Assembly: GCF_052056295.1 (NCBI RefSeq)
Contig: NZ_CP182493.1
Span: forward strand, 2,542,001-2,606,000
DNA from: Catenovulum sp052056295
GTDB lineage: Bacteria > Pseudomonadota > Gammaproteobacteria > Enterobacterales > Alteromonadaceae
DNA length: 64,000 nucleotides
Direction of reading: 5' to 3'
In this document: piece by piece, positions 16,988 to 26,911 of the stretch
Numbering within the stretch: position 1 is the stretch's first letter
Layout: each line of letters starts with the position of its first letter
The notes under the pieces: generated by a model
The model's database searches: none
What the model saw: the letters and a program-made list of their open reading frames with translations, nothing else
Told to the model about the DNA's origin: nothing
Position numbers and translations under genes: made by a program

Positions 16988-17001
16988 TGCTACCGGTGGC
17001 A
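16988..17001. promoter_or_regulatory. LacI-type operator 2 upstream of the TonB receptor
   Basis: TGCTACCGGTGGCA, identical to the site at 47614-47627 in front of the DhuI-like isomerase gene. It lies 75 bp before the receptor start, 71 bp from operator 1 (near seven helical turns), which would suit looping by a tetrameric LacI-type repressor. Confidence 0.75.
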
Positions 17002-17076
17002 AATTAACATACCGTGAAAGTCGTTAGAGACTGCTCAGTATCGTTTGAGTCAATTTTCATACAGGCGAGATACACA

Positions 17077-20000
17077 ATGAGTTACCAAAATACCTTTAAA
17101 TTATCAAAAGTATATTTAAGCATGCTTGTTGCTGGTGGCTTAGCTACCAGTACATTTGCACATGCGCAAGACAGCGAATCAGGTGCTGAAGAAGCAGCTG
17201 AAGTAATAAAAGTCACAGGTTTTAGAAGCAGCTTAAACGCAGCTTTGATGGCCAAGCGTGATACAGTCGGTTCAAAAGAAGTTATTTTAGCTGAAGATAT
17301 AGGCAAGTTCCCTGATTTGAACATTGCTGACTCTTTAGCTCGCGTCCCTGGTATTTCAGTTGAAGAAGATGGTGGTGAAGGTCGCCAAATTTCTTTACGT
17401 GGTTTAGGTTCACGTTTTGTTAAAACAACCATAAATGGCATGGAATCGGCTGCGGCTGGTGGTGGCTCTGATGCTGCAGGTGGTTCGAATAAAGACAGAG
17501 CGTTTGATTTTAATATTTTCGCATCCGAGTTATTCACTCAAGTCGATGTTGATAAAACGCCTTCTGCTGAATTAGAAGACGGTGGTATTGGTGGTAATGT
17601 TAACCTACAGGCAGCACGTCCTTTCCAATACCAAGATGCGAAATTTTCATACAACGTTAATGCTAGATACAACGATATTGCTGCAGAAACGACTCCGCGC
17701 ATGTCATTTATGGCTACAAAAAATTGGGATGATAAGTTTGGTGTGTTAGCTTCGGTTGCGTACTCTGAAGGTATTGTGCAATCAGAAGGGACGACAACGG
17801 TTCGTTGGACCAAATTAAATCCGAAATATGATGAAAAAGGTTCACTTGTTTCAGAAGGTGGTACTAACCATTTGTTGTCTATCCCGCGCACAATTATTAA
17901 TTCTAATGATAGATATAGCGACGATGATTTAGATGGTTTATGGATGCCACGTATTCCTCGTTATTCAATTTATAGTCAACAACAAAAACGTTTGGGCGCA
18001 ACTGCAGCTTTACAATATGCACCTATGGATAATCTGGTATTAAGTTTAGACTATTTGCACGCAAAGTTAGATACAGACGTAAATGAATACCAATACGAAG
18101 TGTTATTTCGCGATAATGCTGATAGCAAAGGTGTACTTAAAGATGAATATATCCAGTATGCACAAAATTTAGTTGTTGATGACAGAGGTGTTATTGTTGC
18201 TGGTGCATTCTCTGATGCAACTCTTCGTTCCGAATCTCGCAAAGACAAATATTCTTCTGAATTTAACCAATTGTCATTTAATGCTGAATGGTTTATCAGT
18301 GATGAGATGCAAGTTAAATTGTTAGTTGGTAAAGGTACTTCGGAATTAGATGTTCCTTACAAAGCAACTTTAGCATTAGATGCTGAAGATTCTTATGTTG
18401 CTTATAGCTTCGATTCTAGTATCGATCCGGTTGCGTTGTTAAATGAAACGCCAGATGGCTTAGGCCAAGGCGTGTTAAACAGTGATATGGCTTCGTTTGC
18501 TTTTGCCCCTTCACAAGCATTTTCAGAAAATGCAAATTACACCAAAGATTCACTTGGCCAAATTATGACTGATGGTACCAACTATCAAGTCGGTTTAGTG
18601 CGCCAAGAAGTTGAATGGATGGAAAGTGAAAACTCAACAATTAAGTTAGATTTTGTTTGGACTCTTAGTGACAATTTAACGTTTAAAGCGGGTGTGAATA
18701 GCCGTAGCTTTGAAACTGAATTTCATAATGCGCGCAACAACTGGAAGTGGGAATATGATCCAGAGGGTGAACCAGGTAAAACTCAAACAGCAGAAACCGG
18801 TGTAATAAAAGATACTAGTATTAGCCGAGTGAGTGCAAATTACGGCTCAAGTTTAGCTCAATTGGGTGAAGAATTTGGTAACTCAGCACAAGTGCCTAGC
18901 ACTTCATCTTTAACCCAAGCGACTTGGTTTGCACCGGATTTTGACGCCATTTTAGCGGCGTATGGTGATGCACCATATTATCAACCTCGTTTACGTTTTG
19001 CTGAATCTTATCGTATTAAAGAGGAAGTTGATGCGCTTTACGCTCAATTAGATTTTAACTCTAGCATTGCGGGTATGGATTTACGTGGTAACTTTGGTGT
19101 TCGTTATTTAGACAATACTAATACTACTTGGAAAGTGAAGGCGGGTACTTATAGCACCTCGACTTATATGTTAAACGACCCATCAAAAGGTATCGAATTA
19201 ACTGACCAAAAGAGTAGCGGCAAAGAATTGTTGCCATCACTCAACTTAGCGGTCGATTTAACCGACGATTTGGTCGCGCGTTTTAGCGCGTCAAAAGCCA
19301 TATCTCGTCCTTCTTTAACTGATTTACGTCCAACTGTATCTATTAGTTATGGGGACACCGAAAGTTCTAAAGGAAAAATTACTGTAGGCGCGGGTCCAAC
19401 TTTAGAGCCAGAAAAATCAACTCAATATGATCTTGGTTTAGAATGGTATTTTGCACAAGAGTCTTTATTGGCAGCTACTGTGTTTTATAAAGATATTTCT
19501 TTGTTAACTAAGCAAACTTCAACTAGAACAGTTGATTCAGCTTGGTTTGCAAGTGTGGGCGGCGACCTAGATGGTTGGGCATCAGACAAAGAATGGGAAG
19601 TAACTGAATTAAAGAACTCTCCAGCTGAAGGTATGTGGGGTTCTGAATTTATTTATCAACAACCTTTGAATATGTTACCAGCGCCTTTTGATAATTTAGG
19701 TGTTTTGGCTAACTACACTTATATAGATTTCAAAATAGATCAAACCAATCCGTTTACTGGCGAAACCTATAAAGTAGAACCAATCGGTACTTCTAAAAAT
19801 ACTTTCAATGCAACTTTATATTATGAAGATGATGTATGGGGTGCGCGTATTTCTTACAACTACCGTACTGCATATGCCAAAGAATTTACCGCGCGTAATA
19901 ACGAAGGTAACTATGGTCGTGGTGCTGATGAAGTGGGTACATGGAAATTCTCTTCTAAATACGCGTTAAATGATGATATGTCGTTATCTTTCGAAATTAT

Positions 20001-20112
20001 CAACTTAACCAATGAGAAGAAAAATACTTGGGTAGATACTCAATTACATTTACCGTACGAGAGTTATGTAAACGGTCGCCAATTCCTATTTGGTATCCGC
20101 GGTTCTCTATAA
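17077..20112 (+). CDS. TonB-dependent receptor, probable pectin-oligosaccharide uptake
   Basis: A 1011-aa outer-membrane TonB-dependent receptor. The ATG at 17077 follows AGGCGAGA and begins a clean signal peptide ending TFAHAQ; the frame is open from 17014, but the upstream part is the operator-bearing leader. The plug starts at VIKVTGFRSSLNAALMAKR and contains IADSLARVPGISVEED and RGLGSRFVKTTINGM, typical of the Xanthomonas-Caulobacter-type oligosaccharide receptors (TIGR01782-like). The beta-barrel ends in FLFGIRGSL. Two operators upstream match those of the pectate lyase and DhuI-like genes at 47 kb, so pectin oligosaccharides are the inferred substrate. A terminator and a lipoprotein gene follow. 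Confidence 0.9.
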   Translation: MSYQNTFKLSKVYLSMLVAGGLATSTFAHAQDSESGAEEAAEVIKVTGFRSSLNAALMAKRDTVGSKEVILAEDIGKFPDLNIADSLARVPGISVEEDGGEGRQISLRGLGSRFVKTTINGMESAAAGGGSDAAGGSNKDRAFDFNIFASELFTQVDVDKTPSAELEDGGIGGNVNLQAARPFQYQDAKFSYNVNARYNDIAAETTPRMSFMATKNWDDKFGVLASVAYSEGIVQSEGTTTVRWTKLNPKYDEKGSLVSEGGTNHLLSIPRTIINSNDRYSDDDLDGLWMPRIPRYSIYSQQQKRLGATAALQYAPMDNLVLSLDYLHAKLDTDVNEYQYEVLFRDNADSKGVLKDEYIQYAQNLVVDDRGVIVAGAFSDATLRSESRKDKYSSEFNQLSFNAEWFISDEMQVKLLVGKGTSELDVPYKATLALDAEDSYVAYSFDSSIDPVALLNETPDGLGQGVLNSDMASFAFAPSQAFSENANYTKDSLGQIMTDGTNYQVGLVRQEVEWMESENSTIKLDFVWTLSDNLTFKAGVNSRSFETEFHNARNNWKWEYDPEGEPGKTQTAETGVIKDTSISRVSANYGSSLAQLGEEFGNSAQVPSTSSLTQATWFAPDFDAILAAYGDAPYYQPRLRFAESYRIKEEVDALYAQLDFNSSIAGMDLRGNFGVRYLDNTNTTWKVKAGTYSTSTYMLNDPSKGIELTDQKSSGKELLPSLNLAVDLTDDLVARFSASKAISRPSLTDLRPTVSISYGDTESSKGKITVGAGPTLEPEKSTQYDLGLEWYFAQESLLAATVFYKDISLLTKQTSTRTVDSAWFASVGGDLDGWASDKEWEVTELKNSPAEGMWGSEFIYQQPLNMLPAPFDNLGVLANYTYIDFKIDQTNPFTGETYKVEPIGTSKNTFNATLYYEDDVWGARISYNYRTAYAKEFTARNNEGNYGRGADEVGTWKFSSKYALNDDMSLSFEIINLTNEKKNTWVDTQLHLPYESYVNGRQFLFGIRGSL

Positions 20113-20137
20113 GTTAGACTTAAGCAGTTAAAAGTAT

Positions 20138-20159
20138 AAAGGCAGCGTTCGCTGCCTTT
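20138..20159 (+). terminator. Terminator after TonB receptor
   Basis: A 10-bp stem AAAGGCAGCG/CGCTGCCTTT with loop TT, followed by ATTATAT. It separates the receptor from the lipoprotein gene 300 bp downstream. Confidence 0.8.
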
Positions 20160-20459
20160 ATTATATGGTGTGATCAAATTAAATGGAGCTGGCGATTGGC
20201 GCCTGCTTTTACTCTCATTACAAATTTTTACATATTTTAGCTTGAGTAAGTATTTGAATGTAATTAATATTGTCGCGATTTTGAGCTCAGCGGAATTATA
20301 GACTAAGTTTTATGGTGCTGTGTTCTTTTATATGGCGTTAATTCTCAAGGATGAAACAACATGACACTGCTCTGTGTGTCTATCCCTCTCCTTATTTTTG
20401 CCCCCTATTTTTAGTTGTTGCGTACACGCAACTTTCATGTGTTTGATTAAGGACAAAAT
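20160..20459. other. 300-bp intergenic region before the lipoprotein gene
   Basis: No open frame of note and no copy of the CCGGT operator were seen. A perfect small hairpin GTTGCGTACACGCAAC lies at 20417-20432, about 28 bp before the lipoprotein ATG, so it falls in the leader. A promoter for the lipoprotein is presumably here, but I could not fix one. Confidence 0.4.
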
Positions 20460-22550
20460 ATGATTAAAAAAATCATCCCGATAGGACTTTCATCTCTAGT
20501 GTTAATAGCTCTGAGCGGTTGTGAATTGACTGATGAAGAGAAAGAAAAACTGAATGATGCGCAAGTTGATTTGGAGCAGCTTGCTGACCAAATTATAATT
20601 ACTTACCCAGCCAACAATGCAACTATCCTTGAAGGTATTACTACGGTTAGAGCTGATATACCAGCGGCGGCACAAGCAAAAGAAGTTACTTTATATGTCG
20701 ATGGTATCGAGGTCGCCAAAGATACTGATGGCGCTCCGTGGGAAATTCAGTGGCCTGCATATTATTGGGCCGATGGCCACGAGCATACACTGCTGTTAAA
20801 AACAATTACTGAGGGCGGTAACGAGGTTAGAAACAATCAACAGTTTCAAGTTAAGGTAGACGTTACGGCCAACAAATTGCTGTCATTTGAGCAAGGTATT
20901 GATGGCACAGAGCTGAAAAATGTTGATTCTTTGGCTGTGCAATTTGCAGCTTTTCCTGGCTCGAGTAAGTACGAATTAAAATACGCGAATCAAAGTGACG
21001 AAAGTGTAATTGAAACTAATGAGCTGCAAGCCAATCTCACTGAATTGCAGGTAGGTGAATATACGGTGAGTTACCGAGCAATTATGGATTATTCTAGTCT
21101 AACTAGTATGACTGGTCCTTGGAGTGACGCTATTAATTTTACGGTTCAGCCTCCTGATTTACCAGTTATTGAAGAAGCTGAAGTCACAAGTGATTCTGGT
21201 AACTATAACTTGTTACTTTCGTGGGAAAATTTAGGAGAAAATAATACTTACCAAGTTCATTTGGAAAGTGTTGAAGATCCTACTAATGTAACGATTTACC
21301 ATGATATTCAAGCAAACGAGTTGTCCATCTCCAATGTGCAGTCAGGTAAATATCAGTGGCGGTTAACACGCACCAATTCGCTTGGTCATAATTCGTTACA
21401 ATCTGACGCAAACTTAATTAATGTTGGTGTGTTCACCAAGTATCTGGGCGGTAGCCGAAGCGATTATTCAAAACAAATTATTCCATCTCAAGATGGTGGA
21501 TACATCATTTTAGGTTGGACCAAATCTTATGAAATTTCAGATAGTGTAGATTCACAAGGAGACGACTGGATTATTAAGCTGTCTAGCCAAGGGGATATTG
21601 AATGGCAATATATTTCTAATGCTAGTGGTAGGAACAGATTTGAAGATATTACTGAGCTAGAAAATGGCTCGATTGTATTAGTTGGACAAGACTGGTCGAC
21701 AAGCCAAGCTGTTGCATTGAAATTGGACAAAGATGGGGTAGTTGAGTGGGAAATTACTTATCGTCCTGAAAATGTATCTGAACGTTATGATTTTTTAGAA
21801 GTGGTCGAAATACAAGGTAAATTATATGTTGTTAGCGCTGAATGGGGACAGGGAAGCTGTGATAGTTGTATTAGGAGATCTAATTATTATTTACATAGCC
21901 TATCTTTAACTGATGGAACGGTTTCAGAGCAATTTATCATACCTAGCATTGATGGGGTTGTTATTGATTCTGTAAACGAATTTGCCAAAACAAGTTCTGA
22001 TTCTTTATTAATTGCAGGTTCCGCGCTTCCCGTCAGTGATATCGATAAGTATCACGTTGAGAGCGGAGCATACATGCAAATACTTAGCCCTGAATTATTG
22101 CAACTAGTTACTTGGGATAGTTTTGATGAATATGCACAAGGAAATGTTAGTGATGCCGTTGAATTGTCTAATGGTAAATATGCAATTGTTGGGCAGGTCG
22201 TTTTTAGTGCTGAACCACATATTACTATAGTGAATAGTGACGGTACAGAGCATAAAAATTGGAGTGGTGATTATGAAAAAGATTATTATAGTGGAGCATC
22301 TGTTTTTGCTGGTGACAATGGCGAAGTTTATGCCCTGTTTGAAGATCTGGATAGCGACCATTTAAAAATTATGGCCTTTGAAGAAAATTTAAGTTTGGAA
22401 TTTGAGGAATACTTATTAGGTTTCAATCAGTATGTCCACCCTTCAGGAGTAATCAAAAATAGCGATGGCACTTTTACTTTATTGCTTCGCGAAGCTCAAG
22501 ATGGTTCTGACAATTACGATATAGTAATCACAAAGGTCAAGCTAGATTAG
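20460..22550 (+). CDS. Surface lipoprotein with Ig-like, FN3-like and propeller parts
   Basis: A 696-aa lipoprotein: signal peptide ending LIALSGC (Cys near residue 21), then an acidic helical stretch, an Ig-like domain (about 48-135, YPANNATILEGITTVRADI, VTLYVDGIEVA), one or two fibronectin-III-like domains (about 140-320) and a C-terminal beta-propeller-like half (about 325-696). The propeller half contains GGYIILGWTKSY, SIVLVGQDW and KYAIVGQVVF blade repeats. This is a plausible glycan-binding surface protein working with the upstream TonB receptor. That pairing is inferred from position and not from a recognised family. The terminator between them suggests independent transcription. Confidence 0.7.
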   Translation: MIKKIIPIGLSSLVLIALSGCELTDEEKEKLNDAQVDLEQLADQIIITYPANNATILEGITTVRADIPAAAQAKEVTLYVDGIEVAKDTDGAPWEIQWPAYYWADGHEHTLLLKTITEGGNEVRNNQQFQVKVDVTANKLLSFEQGIDGTELKNVDSLAVQFAAFPGSSKYELKYANQSDESVIETNELQANLTELQVGEYTVSYRAIMDYSSLTSMTGPWSDAINFTVQPPDLPVIEEAEVTSDSGNYNLLLSWENLGENNTYQVHLESVEDPTNVTIYHDIQANELSISNVQSGKYQWRLTRTNSLGHNSLQSDANLINVGVFTKYLGGSRSDYSKQIIPSQDGGYIILGWTKSYEISDSVDSQGDDWIIKLSSQGDIEWQYISNASGRNRFEDITELENGSIVLVGQDWSTSQAVALKLDKDGVVEWEITYRPENVSERYDFLEVVEIQGKLYVVSAEWGQGSCDSCIRRSNYYLHSLSLTDGTVSEQFIIPSIDGVVIDSVNEFAKTSSDSLLIAGSALPVSDIDKYHVESGAYMQILSPELLQLVTWDSFDEYAQGNVSDAVELSNGKYAIVGQVVFSAEPHITIVNSDGTEHKNWSGDYEKDYYSGASVFAGDNGEVYALFEDLDSDHLKIMAFEENLSLEFEEYLLGFNQYVHPSGVIKNSDGTFTLLLREAQDGSDNYDIVITKVKLD

Positions 22551-22593
22551 CAATAATTTTTCACGCAGAGACATAATTAATGTTTTGAGTACG

Positions 22594-22628
22594 CAAACTC
22601 TAGCTCCAATTAAACGAGGCTAGAGCTT
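22594..22628. terminator. Convergent terminator between lipoprotein gene and hemY
   Basis: An inverted repeat CTCTAGC...GCTAGAG, extended by flanking CAA/TTG, with a 12-nt loop. There is no strong T run on either strand, so its strength is uncertain. Confidence 0.5.
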
Positions 22629-22654
22629 GCCTTAACCTTTATCTAATCTAAAGA

Positions 22655-23860
22655 TTATTTGCTTCCCAGCGCTAGCTCTAAACCCTTCTGAAAACACAAT
22701 TTAGCTTTATTTTCGATGCCAGCTTGCTGGTAAATATCGCCCATAAGCTGATAACTATATGGTGATTTAAGCTGTTTAATCGCGCTTTCCATCGCTTGTT
22801 GTGCCAGTTGTACGTCAGAGTTTTTCAAAGCACAAATGGCTAAGGCTATTTTAAGTACCTCAGCGTCTGGCTGCTTTTTAAGTTGTTTTTCTAACCAAGC
22901 AATCAGCTTAAGTGGTTGGGTAAACTGCAAACCGCTTAGCAGCTTGAGGTTGTTTTCATTTTGTCGGTTAAGTTGACTCAGGTTATCTGTTTGTTCAAAC
23001 AACTTAATAAAAAACTTTTCTGCTTGTTGGTTGGCTTCTAATTTAATTAAACCGGCTAAATACACTTGTAATATCGGCTGATTTGGCTCAACTAGCTTAT
23101 TAATTTGTTTAAAACTTTGCTCAAGCAAAGATAAATTTTTCTCTTCAACTGATTGGTTAAACTGAGCTTGGTAAGCAGCAAAACACATAGCTTTTAGCTC
23201 AATTGGGCTAATATCTGTGTATTTTTTCACTTTAGGCAATATGTTTTGCAGTGGTTCGAATTGCTGGTTGTGTTGATAAGCTTGGGCGAGCAATAACAGT
23301 GCGGCTGAATCTTTGTTATTGCGCTCTAGTACCTTTTCAATTGTGGTGATGGCTTGTGCAAATTTTTCTTCATTGATTAAACTTTTAGCTGTGGCTAACT
23401 GCTTATCATTTTCGCTACCACCTTGTTGTGCCCTTAATTGATATAAGCTACTTTCGTCTAACTCACCGAGCTGTTTGCTCGCTTCAGCAGCAATTAAATA
23501 ATGGCTCGCAGGGATTGGGCTGTTATGTACTTGTTTTAAACTCAGTGTTTGTGCGCGGCTCCATTGTTGGTTAAATAAAGCTTCAATCGCAGAAGATAAG
23601 CTTTGTAGGCTAGATGCTTGTTTGCTTTTTGTCCGCCATGCACTGTAGTTACGGCGGGCTCTAAATAAACCAATTAAAAAAGTTTCAACTACTTTAAAGC
23701 TGAGGTAGGCAAGCAACAATACAAACAAGAAACCAAAAAAGCTAGCTTCCCACACGTAACCTGCGAGATTAATCAGTACATAACCTTTTTCTTCAACTAA
23801 CACTGCACCTAATGCTAATAACGCACAGGTCAGTGCAAATAAAATAAGCATCTTAATCAT
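22655..23860 (-). CDS. hemY: HemY protein, haem-operon TPR membrane protein
   Basis: A 401-aa inner-membrane protein with an N-terminal pair of hydrophobic helices (MIKMLILFALTCALLALGAV and the WEASFFGFLFVLLLAYL region) and a periplasmic or cytosolic TPR-like helical body (about 90-400). It belongs to the HemY_N family; its role in haem metabolism is undefined and it is not the protoporphyrinogen oxidase also called HemY. I chose the ATG at 23860 (MIKML) because it overlaps the hemX stop in ATGATTAA. The longer frame would start inside hemX. Last gene of hemCDXY. Confidence 0.9.
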   Translation of the reverse strand: MIKMLILFALTCALLALGAVLVEEKGYVLINLAGYVWEASFFGFLFVLLLAYLSFKVVETFLIGLFRARRNYSAWRTKSKQASSLQSLSSAIEALFNQQWSRAQTLSLKQVHNSPIPASHYLIAAEASKQLGELDESSLYQLRAQQGGSENDKQLATAKSLINEEKFAQAITTIEKVLERNNKDSAALLLLAQAYQHNQQFEPLQNILPKVKKYTDISPIELKAMCFAAYQAQFNQSVEEKNLSLLEQSFKQINKLVEPNQPILQVYLAGLIKLEANQQAEKFFIKLFEQTDNLSQLNRQNENNLKLLSGLQFTQPLKLIAWLEKQLKKQPDAEVLKIALAICALKNSDVQLAQQAMESAIKQLKSPYSYQLMGDIYQQAGIENKAKLCFQKGLELALGSK

Positions 23861-25127
23861 GGTTTTGCACCACCAACTCAAGCGAAGCAAGTTCAACCTT
23901 ATCTAGGTTGCCTGTGATGTCTTGTGCAGATAATTCAATTAACTTATCTATACTGTCCATCACTCGAATATCGTCAGTTTGGTAATAAATACTCAACCAG
24001 TTTGCCGCTTGTTTTAATGCTGCTGACAACACTTGTGGGTTTTTGTTTAATGCAGCCCATTGCGCTTGATGCAATACGCTAATTAAATTCAGTTCAACAT
24101 TCTGGCTTTGCTCTGGGGTTAATAAAGCTTCGACATTTTCATTACGTTTTTTCGGTGTAAATAGTTCTAAAAAGTCTCGCCAAACAATTGCTAGGTTTTG
24201 CCAGCTGGTTTCTGTAGTGGGTTTTAGATCAGCCTGCGCCTGTTTATCCTTTTCTAATTCAGTTTGTTGCATAGGTAATAAACGAACTTGGCCTATTATT
24301 TGTGCCAAGGCTAAGTACATATCTTGGTTTTGTTGTTTTGCCAGCTCGGTTAATACTCCAATATCTTGGCTGATGGCTGCGGATAATTCGATATGTTGGC
24401 TAAAGTCACTTTGTTGTAAGGTATTAGCCGCCAATTGCATGGCTAATAAAGCGGCATTAGGATTCTTCTCTAATACAAGCTTGTATTGAGCTTGTTTAAC
24501 CAGATAAGCTACGTCATTTAACAATAATTTATTTTTGTTGTTTTCACTGTTTTGTTTAACTTGATTTAACAAACCGGATAATTCAGCTTGTTGTTTGGCA
24601 TAAGTTTGCTGTTGCGATTGAGCTAAATCGTTAGCAAATGTTTGTAAACGACTTTGTAAATCTTGCTCAAATTGGCGTTGTTGATTGAGTTGCTGCTGAC
24701 GAATTTGTTGACCAAGCTGATTAAACTCTTGTTGTTGGCTGCTGATTTGACCCAGTTTGTTATCCACTTGATTAAGTTGGCCAAGCCAATTTTGTGGTTT
24801 GTATTGGGCTTGCCAATAAAGGTATCCAGCTGCGCCTGCGGCAGTTAGTGCAACTAATAAACTCAACCAAGCAATACCTTTTCCGCCAGATTTGGCGGTA
24901 GGTTTTTCTGTTTGCACAGTTGCGGGCGTTGCGACTGGTTGCGCCGTTGGTTTTGGCGTAACTGGTTCTGTTAGTTCTGCTGGTTCGGCCGCTTTTTTGT
25001 TCACCGCTTGTTCAATGGTTGCTTGCTCAGCAGTTGGCGTTTCCGTTTGCTTGGTAACTGGCTGAATGTTCTCTTCTGCGGTGTTCATTGCATCGTTGTT
25101 AGTCGCAGATTCCGTTTTATCTGTCAT
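23853..25127 (-). CDS. hemX: HemX, uroporphyrinogen-III C-methyltransferase-like membrane protein
   Basis: A 424-aa protein of the HemX family (PF04375). A Thr/Glu/Pro/Ala-rich cytoplasmic N-terminus (about 1-83) is followed by one membrane helix (WLSLLVALTAAGAAGYLYW), then a Gln-rich coiled coil (about 115-190) and a folded domain with LNDVAYLVKQAQYKLVLEKN and WRDFLELFTPKK, the family's conserved blocks. Despite the old name there is no methyltransferase domain. It overlaps hemD by 11 bp and hemY by 8 bp, so it is translationally coupled. Confidence 0.93.
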   Translation of the reverse strand: MTDKTESATNNDAMNTAEENIQPVTKQTETPTAEQATIEQAVNKKAAEPAELTEPVTPKPTAQPVATPATVQTEKPTAKSGGKGIAWLSLLVALTAAGAAGYLYWQAQYKPQNWLGQLNQVDNKLGQISSQQQEFNQLGQQIRQQQLNQQRQFEQDLQSRLQTFANDLAQSQQQTYAKQQAELSGLLNQVKQNSENNKNKLLLNDVAYLVKQAQYKLVLEKNPNAALLAMQLAANTLQQSDFSQHIELSAAISQDIGVLTELAKQQNQDMYLALAQIIGQVRLLPMQQTELEKDKQAQADLKPTTETSWQNLAIVWRDFLELFTPKKRNENVEALLTPEQSQNVELNLISVLHQAQWAALNKNPQVLSAALKQAANWLSIYYQTDDIRVMDSIDKLIELSAQDITGNLDKVELASLELVVQNHD

Positions 25128-25884
25128 ATTGTTTATGCGCCTGTAAAGTTTGAATTATGGTTAAGTTGTTTGCGCCTTGCATATTGATAACATCAGATGC
25201 GCCATATTGGCTGAGCTGAGATGCAACACGCTGTGAAGGAACAAAAGTGCAGACATCAAGCCACGGCTTTAATTCACTTTTATTCTGTTTTTCAACTGCT
25301 TGATATAACTTTAACGCAATTTCGCCACTGGTAAAGACAAAATAATCACAGCTCAATGCTGTTTGCAATTGAGCTGAGGTTAAAGTTAACCAACGGCGTT
25401 TATAAATATTGTAGGTAGTTAATTTTTTATTAGCCAGTTTAAATGCTTGTTCTATTGCATCACGCCCTTGTTCACCTTTAAACAATATTGCTTGCTGACT
25501 GTGTTTTACTTGTGGGTGGGCGAGTATGCCTTCGGAATCATTATTTTCGGGCACGTGGATGTTATTAAAGCCCGCGGCTTTAAGTTGTTGTGCCGTTTTA
25601 TTACCTACCGCAATAGTGTTTTTTTGTTGTAGTTTGGCTAAGTTGCTTGGATTTAACTGCTGTGTCAGTTTTTCAACCGCGTACTGACTGGTGATTATGA
25701 CTAAATCTATGTTGGTTAGTTGCGCCGAGAAATTGTTGGAAGACAGCGATATACAATCGCTGCCGTCTACAATGTCAAAAAGTGCTAAGTGTACAGGCTC
25801 AAAACCAGCGCTTATTAAACTTTGGTTGAGTTGTTGCGCGCTGCTGCCATGCCGACAGTGTAAAACCTTATTGTTTGTTCCCAT
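25117..25884 (-). CDS. hemD: Uroporphyrinogen-III synthase HemD
   Basis: Cyclises hydroxymethylbilane to uroporphyrinogen III with inversion of ring D. The protein is about 255 aa from the ATG at 25884 (MGTNNKVLHCRHG), which overlaps hemC by 17 bp; alternative ATGs are 9 and 12 nt upstream. HemD is poorly conserved, but the pattern is right: VLHCRHGSSAQQLNQSL at the N-terminus, DLVIITSQYAVEKL near 60, TIAVGNKTAQQLKAAG near 90, and YFVFTSGEIALKLYQ near 180. Position between hemC and hemX confirms it. Confidence 0.9.
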   Translation of the reverse strand: MGTNNKVLHCRHGSSAQQLNQSLISAGFEPVHLALFDIVDGSDCISLSSNNFSAQLTNIDLVIITSQYAVEKLTQQLNPSNLAKLQQKNTIAVGNKTAQQLKAAGFNNIHVPENNDSEGILAHPQVKHSQQAILFKGEQGRDAIEQAFKLANKKLTTYNIYKRRWLTLTSAQLQTALSCDYFVFTSGEIALKLYQAVEKQNKSELKPWLDVCTFVPSQRVASQLSQYGASDVINMQGANNLTIIQTLQAHKQYDR

Positions 25885-26800
25885 ACACTTCATCAAGCAC
25901 GTTTTTTGCGCCTGCTTTTAATAATTCTTCCGCTGCTGCTATACCAATTTGTTCTGCTTCTTCTGGTAAACCAGATTTTTCTGTGTAGAACACTTGTTTG
26001 CCATCTACCGATGCAACCAAACCGCGGAAAAATATTTCAGAACCTTTTTGCTCGGCATAACCGGCAATTGGTACTTGGCATCCACCATTTAAACGCGTGT
26101 TAAATCCACGCTCTGTTGTCACTATAGTGGCTGTATCCGCATGGTTAAGCACTGCGAGTAAATCTAGAGTTTGTTGATCGTCTATCCGACATTCTATGCC
26201 TACAGCGCCTTGACCCACAGCTGGCAACATTAGGTCGCTATCAATAAATTGTTGGATGCGCTCTTCTAGCTCTAGGCGGATCAGTCCGGCACTCGCGAGA
26301 ATAATGGCATCAAATTCGCCTTCGTCTAATTTGCGCAAGCGAGTTTGCACATTGCCGCGCAGTGATTTTATTTGTAGGTCTGGTCTGTGTTTTAACAGCT
26401 GGCATTGACGACGCAAACTTGAAGTGCCAACAACCGCACCTTCAGGTAAATCATCAATTGATTTATAGTTATTGGAAACAAATGCATCACGCGGATCTTC
26501 ACGCTCACAAATTACCGCTAGGCCTAAACCTTCTGGGAATTCCATAGGCACATCTTTCATCGAATGGACTGCAATATCCGCTTCGCCGTTTAACATAGCA
26601 ACTTCTAGCTCTTTTACAAATAGCCCTTTGCCACCAATTTTAGCCAGTGGCGTATCTAAAATTTTGTCACCTTTGGTTTTAATTTTAACCAGTGATACAG
26701 TTAAATCTTTATGGGCGGCTTCTAAACGAGATTTGACATATTCAGCTTGCCAGAGTGCTAACAAACTATCGCGGGTGGCTATTTTTAAATGTTTCGACAT
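25868..26800 (-). CDS. hemC: Porphobilinogen deaminase HemC
   Basis: Polymerises four porphobilinogen units into hydroxymethylbilane. The protein is 310 aa, the normal length. Visible are the start LKIATRDSLLALWQAEYVK (an A-T-R-D variant of the usual ATRxSPLA), HSMKDVP with the catalytic Asp near residue 84, GTSSLRRQCQL near 126, RGNVQTRLRKLD near 147, and NGGCQVPIAGYAE carrying the dipyrromethane-binding cysteine near 240. First gene of hemCDXY on the minus strand, divergent from the DUF4760 gene with a 111-bp gap. Confidence 0.97.
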   Translation of the reverse strand: MSKHLKIATRDSLLALWQAEYVKSRLEAAHKDLTVSLVKIKTKGDKILDTPLAKIGGKGLFVKELEVAMLNGEADIAVHSMKDVPMEFPEGLGLAVICEREDPRDAFVSNNYKSIDDLPEGAVVGTSSLRRQCQLLKHRPDLQIKSLRGNVQTRLRKLDEGEFDAIILASAGLIRLELEERIQQFIDSDLMLPAVGQGAVGIECRIDDQQTLDLLAVLNHADTATIVTTERGFNTRLNGGCQVPIAGYAEQKGSEIFFRGLVASVDGKQVFYTEKSGLPEEAEQIGIAAAEELLKAGAKNVLDEVYGNKQ

Positions 26801-26911
26801 AAGAGAGGCTATCTGTTTGAATTTAGCTAAAAACTGGCTTTATCTTAGCTTATCTAACAGCCTGACCCAAGGTATACTGCAAAATATCTCAGGGAAATTT
26901 GTGCGAAATTT

